Assembly (NCBI GenBank): GCA_001604265.1
Contig: LVBC01000261.1
Coordinates: 1-6,310, forward strand
Direction of reading: 5' to 3'
DNA length: 6,310 nt
Source of the DNA: Spirochaetales bacterium Spiro_01
GTDB lineage: Bacteria > Spirochaetota > Spirochaetia > Sphaerochaetales > Sphaerochaetaceae
Below are positions 5,451 to 6,310 of this stretch, one piece after another (the first letter of the stretch is position 1; every line of letters begins with the position of its first letter). The notes below the pieces were generated by a model, which had not been told where the DNA came from, ran no database searches, and saw only the letters and a list, made by a program, of their open reading frames with translations. The position numbers and the translations under genes are program-made.

Positions 5451-6074
5451 ATGATCTTCTCATTTGCCCTTCTAAGTGTAACTGAAACCGATAATGGATT
5501 TGCAAACTGTTCCAAAGGCTTTGCAAGAACGCTGGAAATCAGAAGGGAAATACCGCAGGTAGGTCTTGCGAATGCGCTTTCCGATGACCCCGCAGGGCTC
5601 TATATTCTCGATACTCTAATAAAGGAGCGAATCTTCTTCGATCCATTTATGGTGAAGGCAGGAGAGAAGATTGCAAGGGATAATGACTACACTTCTTCAT
5701 CAGCTGCAACAGAAGAAGAGGCACTGAACTCCCTCAGAGAGAATTCCGATGTAGATGTACTCTACCTTCCCTATGAGATATTGAAGGAGAAACGATATCT
5801 GGATATAGCGAAGTATTGCATTGATCACTACAAGGATGCCTTCGTCCTGGTAGAGACCGATGAAGCAGTACCTGATTGGTTATTAGAGAGAATGAATCTG
5901 CTGATAACTACCAATGAATCACTGATATCACAAAGTGGAAATACCATTCTCGATACCGGCTCTGAATGTACATACTTCAAGAACGGAATCAAGGTATCTA
6001 CAAAAGAGAAACAAGGTTTCTTCTCTATGGTCTTCAAGGGCGGAAAGTATCAGGGAATAGATAGTTTCTTCTGA
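5451..6074 (+). CDS. Hypothetical protein, possibly a degenerate PfkB/ribokinase-like protein
   Basis: A 207-residue soluble protein if translation starts at the ATG at 5451. An in-frame ATG at 5409 would add 14 residues (MYFAICSYPCNNIL) that do not look family-like. Neither start has a convincing Shine-Dalgarno sequence. No signal peptide or membrane segment is evident. The stretch QVGLANALSDDPAGLYILDTLIKERIFFDP recalls the PfkB pattern in which a beta strand is followed by G-DDxxG, a helix and a short strand. Later parts (VDVLYLPYEIL, then FVLVETDE, then NLLITTNESLI) could match the advlhl, D-N-R and lNexE strands of that fold. The protein ends near 200 residues, against about 300 for sugar kinases, and no DTxGAGD catalytic motif is visible, so kinase activity is doubtful. 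It is transcribed divergently from the tct operon with 184 bp between start codons. That it is a gene is likely; the fold assignment is tentative. Confidence 0.7.
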   Translation: MIFSFALLSVTETDNGFANCSKGFARTLEIRREIPQVGLANALSDDPAGLYILDTLIKERIFFDPFMVKAGEKIARDNDYTSSSAATEEEALNSLRENSDVDVLYLPYEILKEKRYLDIAKYCIDHYKDAFVLVETDEAVPDWLLERMNLLITTNESLISQSGNTILDTGSECTYFKNGIKVSTKEKQGFFSMVFKGGKYQGIDSFF

Positions 6075-6258
6075 TGAGAATAATTACAATGATCTTCTAG
6101 TTTTCTCACGACAGCGCATGATCTTCCATATTTCTGTAATGACGATTTTCTACCCTAACACTTTCTTAACGTAAGAATTATTATCATCAAATATATTCGC
6201 TTTATTCGGAGAATATAAGTGACACCCTCTTTCGAAGTGGCAGTAAATTTTGGGAGGG
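6075..6258. other. AT-rich intergenic region with two perfect inverted repeats
   Basis: No convincing coding frame crosses this gap. It holds TTCTTA-ACG-TAAGAA (6163-6177, 6-bp arms, 3-nt centre) and TATATTC/GAATATA (6192-6198 and 6211-6217, 7-bp arms, 12-nt spacer). It also has a weak ACCCTC/GAGGGT pairing (6224-6229 with 6254-6259) and two direct copies of ATGATCTTC (6089-6097 and 6118-6126). Two genes probably converge here, so these may be 3'-end structures. No strong U-tailed terminator is evident for either strand. Confidence 0.4.
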
Positions 6259-6310
6259 TTAAATAATCTCGCTCAGTTCTTTCGTCTTGATCAGAAGATC
6301 ATATCCTCGT
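6259..6310 (-). CDS. Possible 3' end of an unidentified minus-strand gene
   Basis: Reading the reverse strand in from the window edge, one frame encodes RGYDLLIKTKELSEII and then TAA (6259-6261). The composition is protein-like: alternating charged and aliphatic residues that fit a C-terminal helix. Only 16 codons are visible, and an open frame that short occurs by chance fairly often. I do not recognise the protein. If real, it converges with the plus-strand gene ending at 6074. Confidence 0.35.
   Translation of the reverse strand, partial: RGYDLLIKTKELSEII

Noticed and set aside
6075..6108. TGAGAA/TTCTCA pairing after the plus-strand gene as its terminator
   Set aside because: The stem is six AT-rich pairs around a loop of more than 20 nt with no U-run after it, too weak to call.

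Overview
The window carries a compact minus-strand catabolic/transport operon, a divergently transcribed plus-strand gene, and two genes cut by the window edges. The likely source is a spirochaete of the Sphaerochaetaceae type from an anaerobic or gut habitat. This is inferred from the solute-binding protein's signal peptide ending LFAQAASEQ, a style I associate with Sphaerochaeta exported proteins, and from the moderate GC content. I hold the taxon at about 0.5 confidence; no rRNA or marker gene is present.

Layout, in minus-strand transcription order. A sigma70-type promoter at 5297-5325 has a perfect 19-bp palindrome (5298-5316) covering its spacer and -10 box. It drives (1) a COG1082-type TIM-barrel epimerase/isomerase, 5266-4481; (2) a second TIM-barrel enzyme, 4488-3526, overlapping gene 1 by 8 nt and carrying a two-metal residue set like that of L-rhamnose isomerase; (3) a TctC/Bug-type exported solute-binding protein, 3508-2492; (4) TctB, the small membrane subunit, 2430-1885; (5) TctA, the large membrane subunit, 1872-340; (6) an FCD/FadR-type GntR repressor whose DNA-binding domain (281-1) is visible before the window ends. 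Spacing is tight except for 61 nt between tctC and tctB, which holds a strong hairpin without a U-tract, and 58 nt before gntR, where a second weaker promoter can be proposed.

Divergent side. Past a terminator-like hairpin (5372-5395), a plus-strand gene (5451-6074) encodes a roughly 207-residue protein that may be a short, degenerate PfkB/ribokinase-fold relative without the catalytic GAGD motif. An AT-rich gap of about 185 bp (6075-6258) with two perfect inverted repeats follows. The last 52 bases may be the 3' end of another minus-strand gene.

Working model (inference). The tripartite tricarboxylate transporter (TctABC) imports a small organic acid, perhaps a sugar acid. The two TIM-barrel enzymes isomerise or epimerise the substrate or a sugar derived from it, and the GntR protein represses the operon from the palindrome until a ligand is present. 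No kinase, dehydrogenase or aldolase is in the window, so the pathway is incomplete here and the substrate cannot be named.
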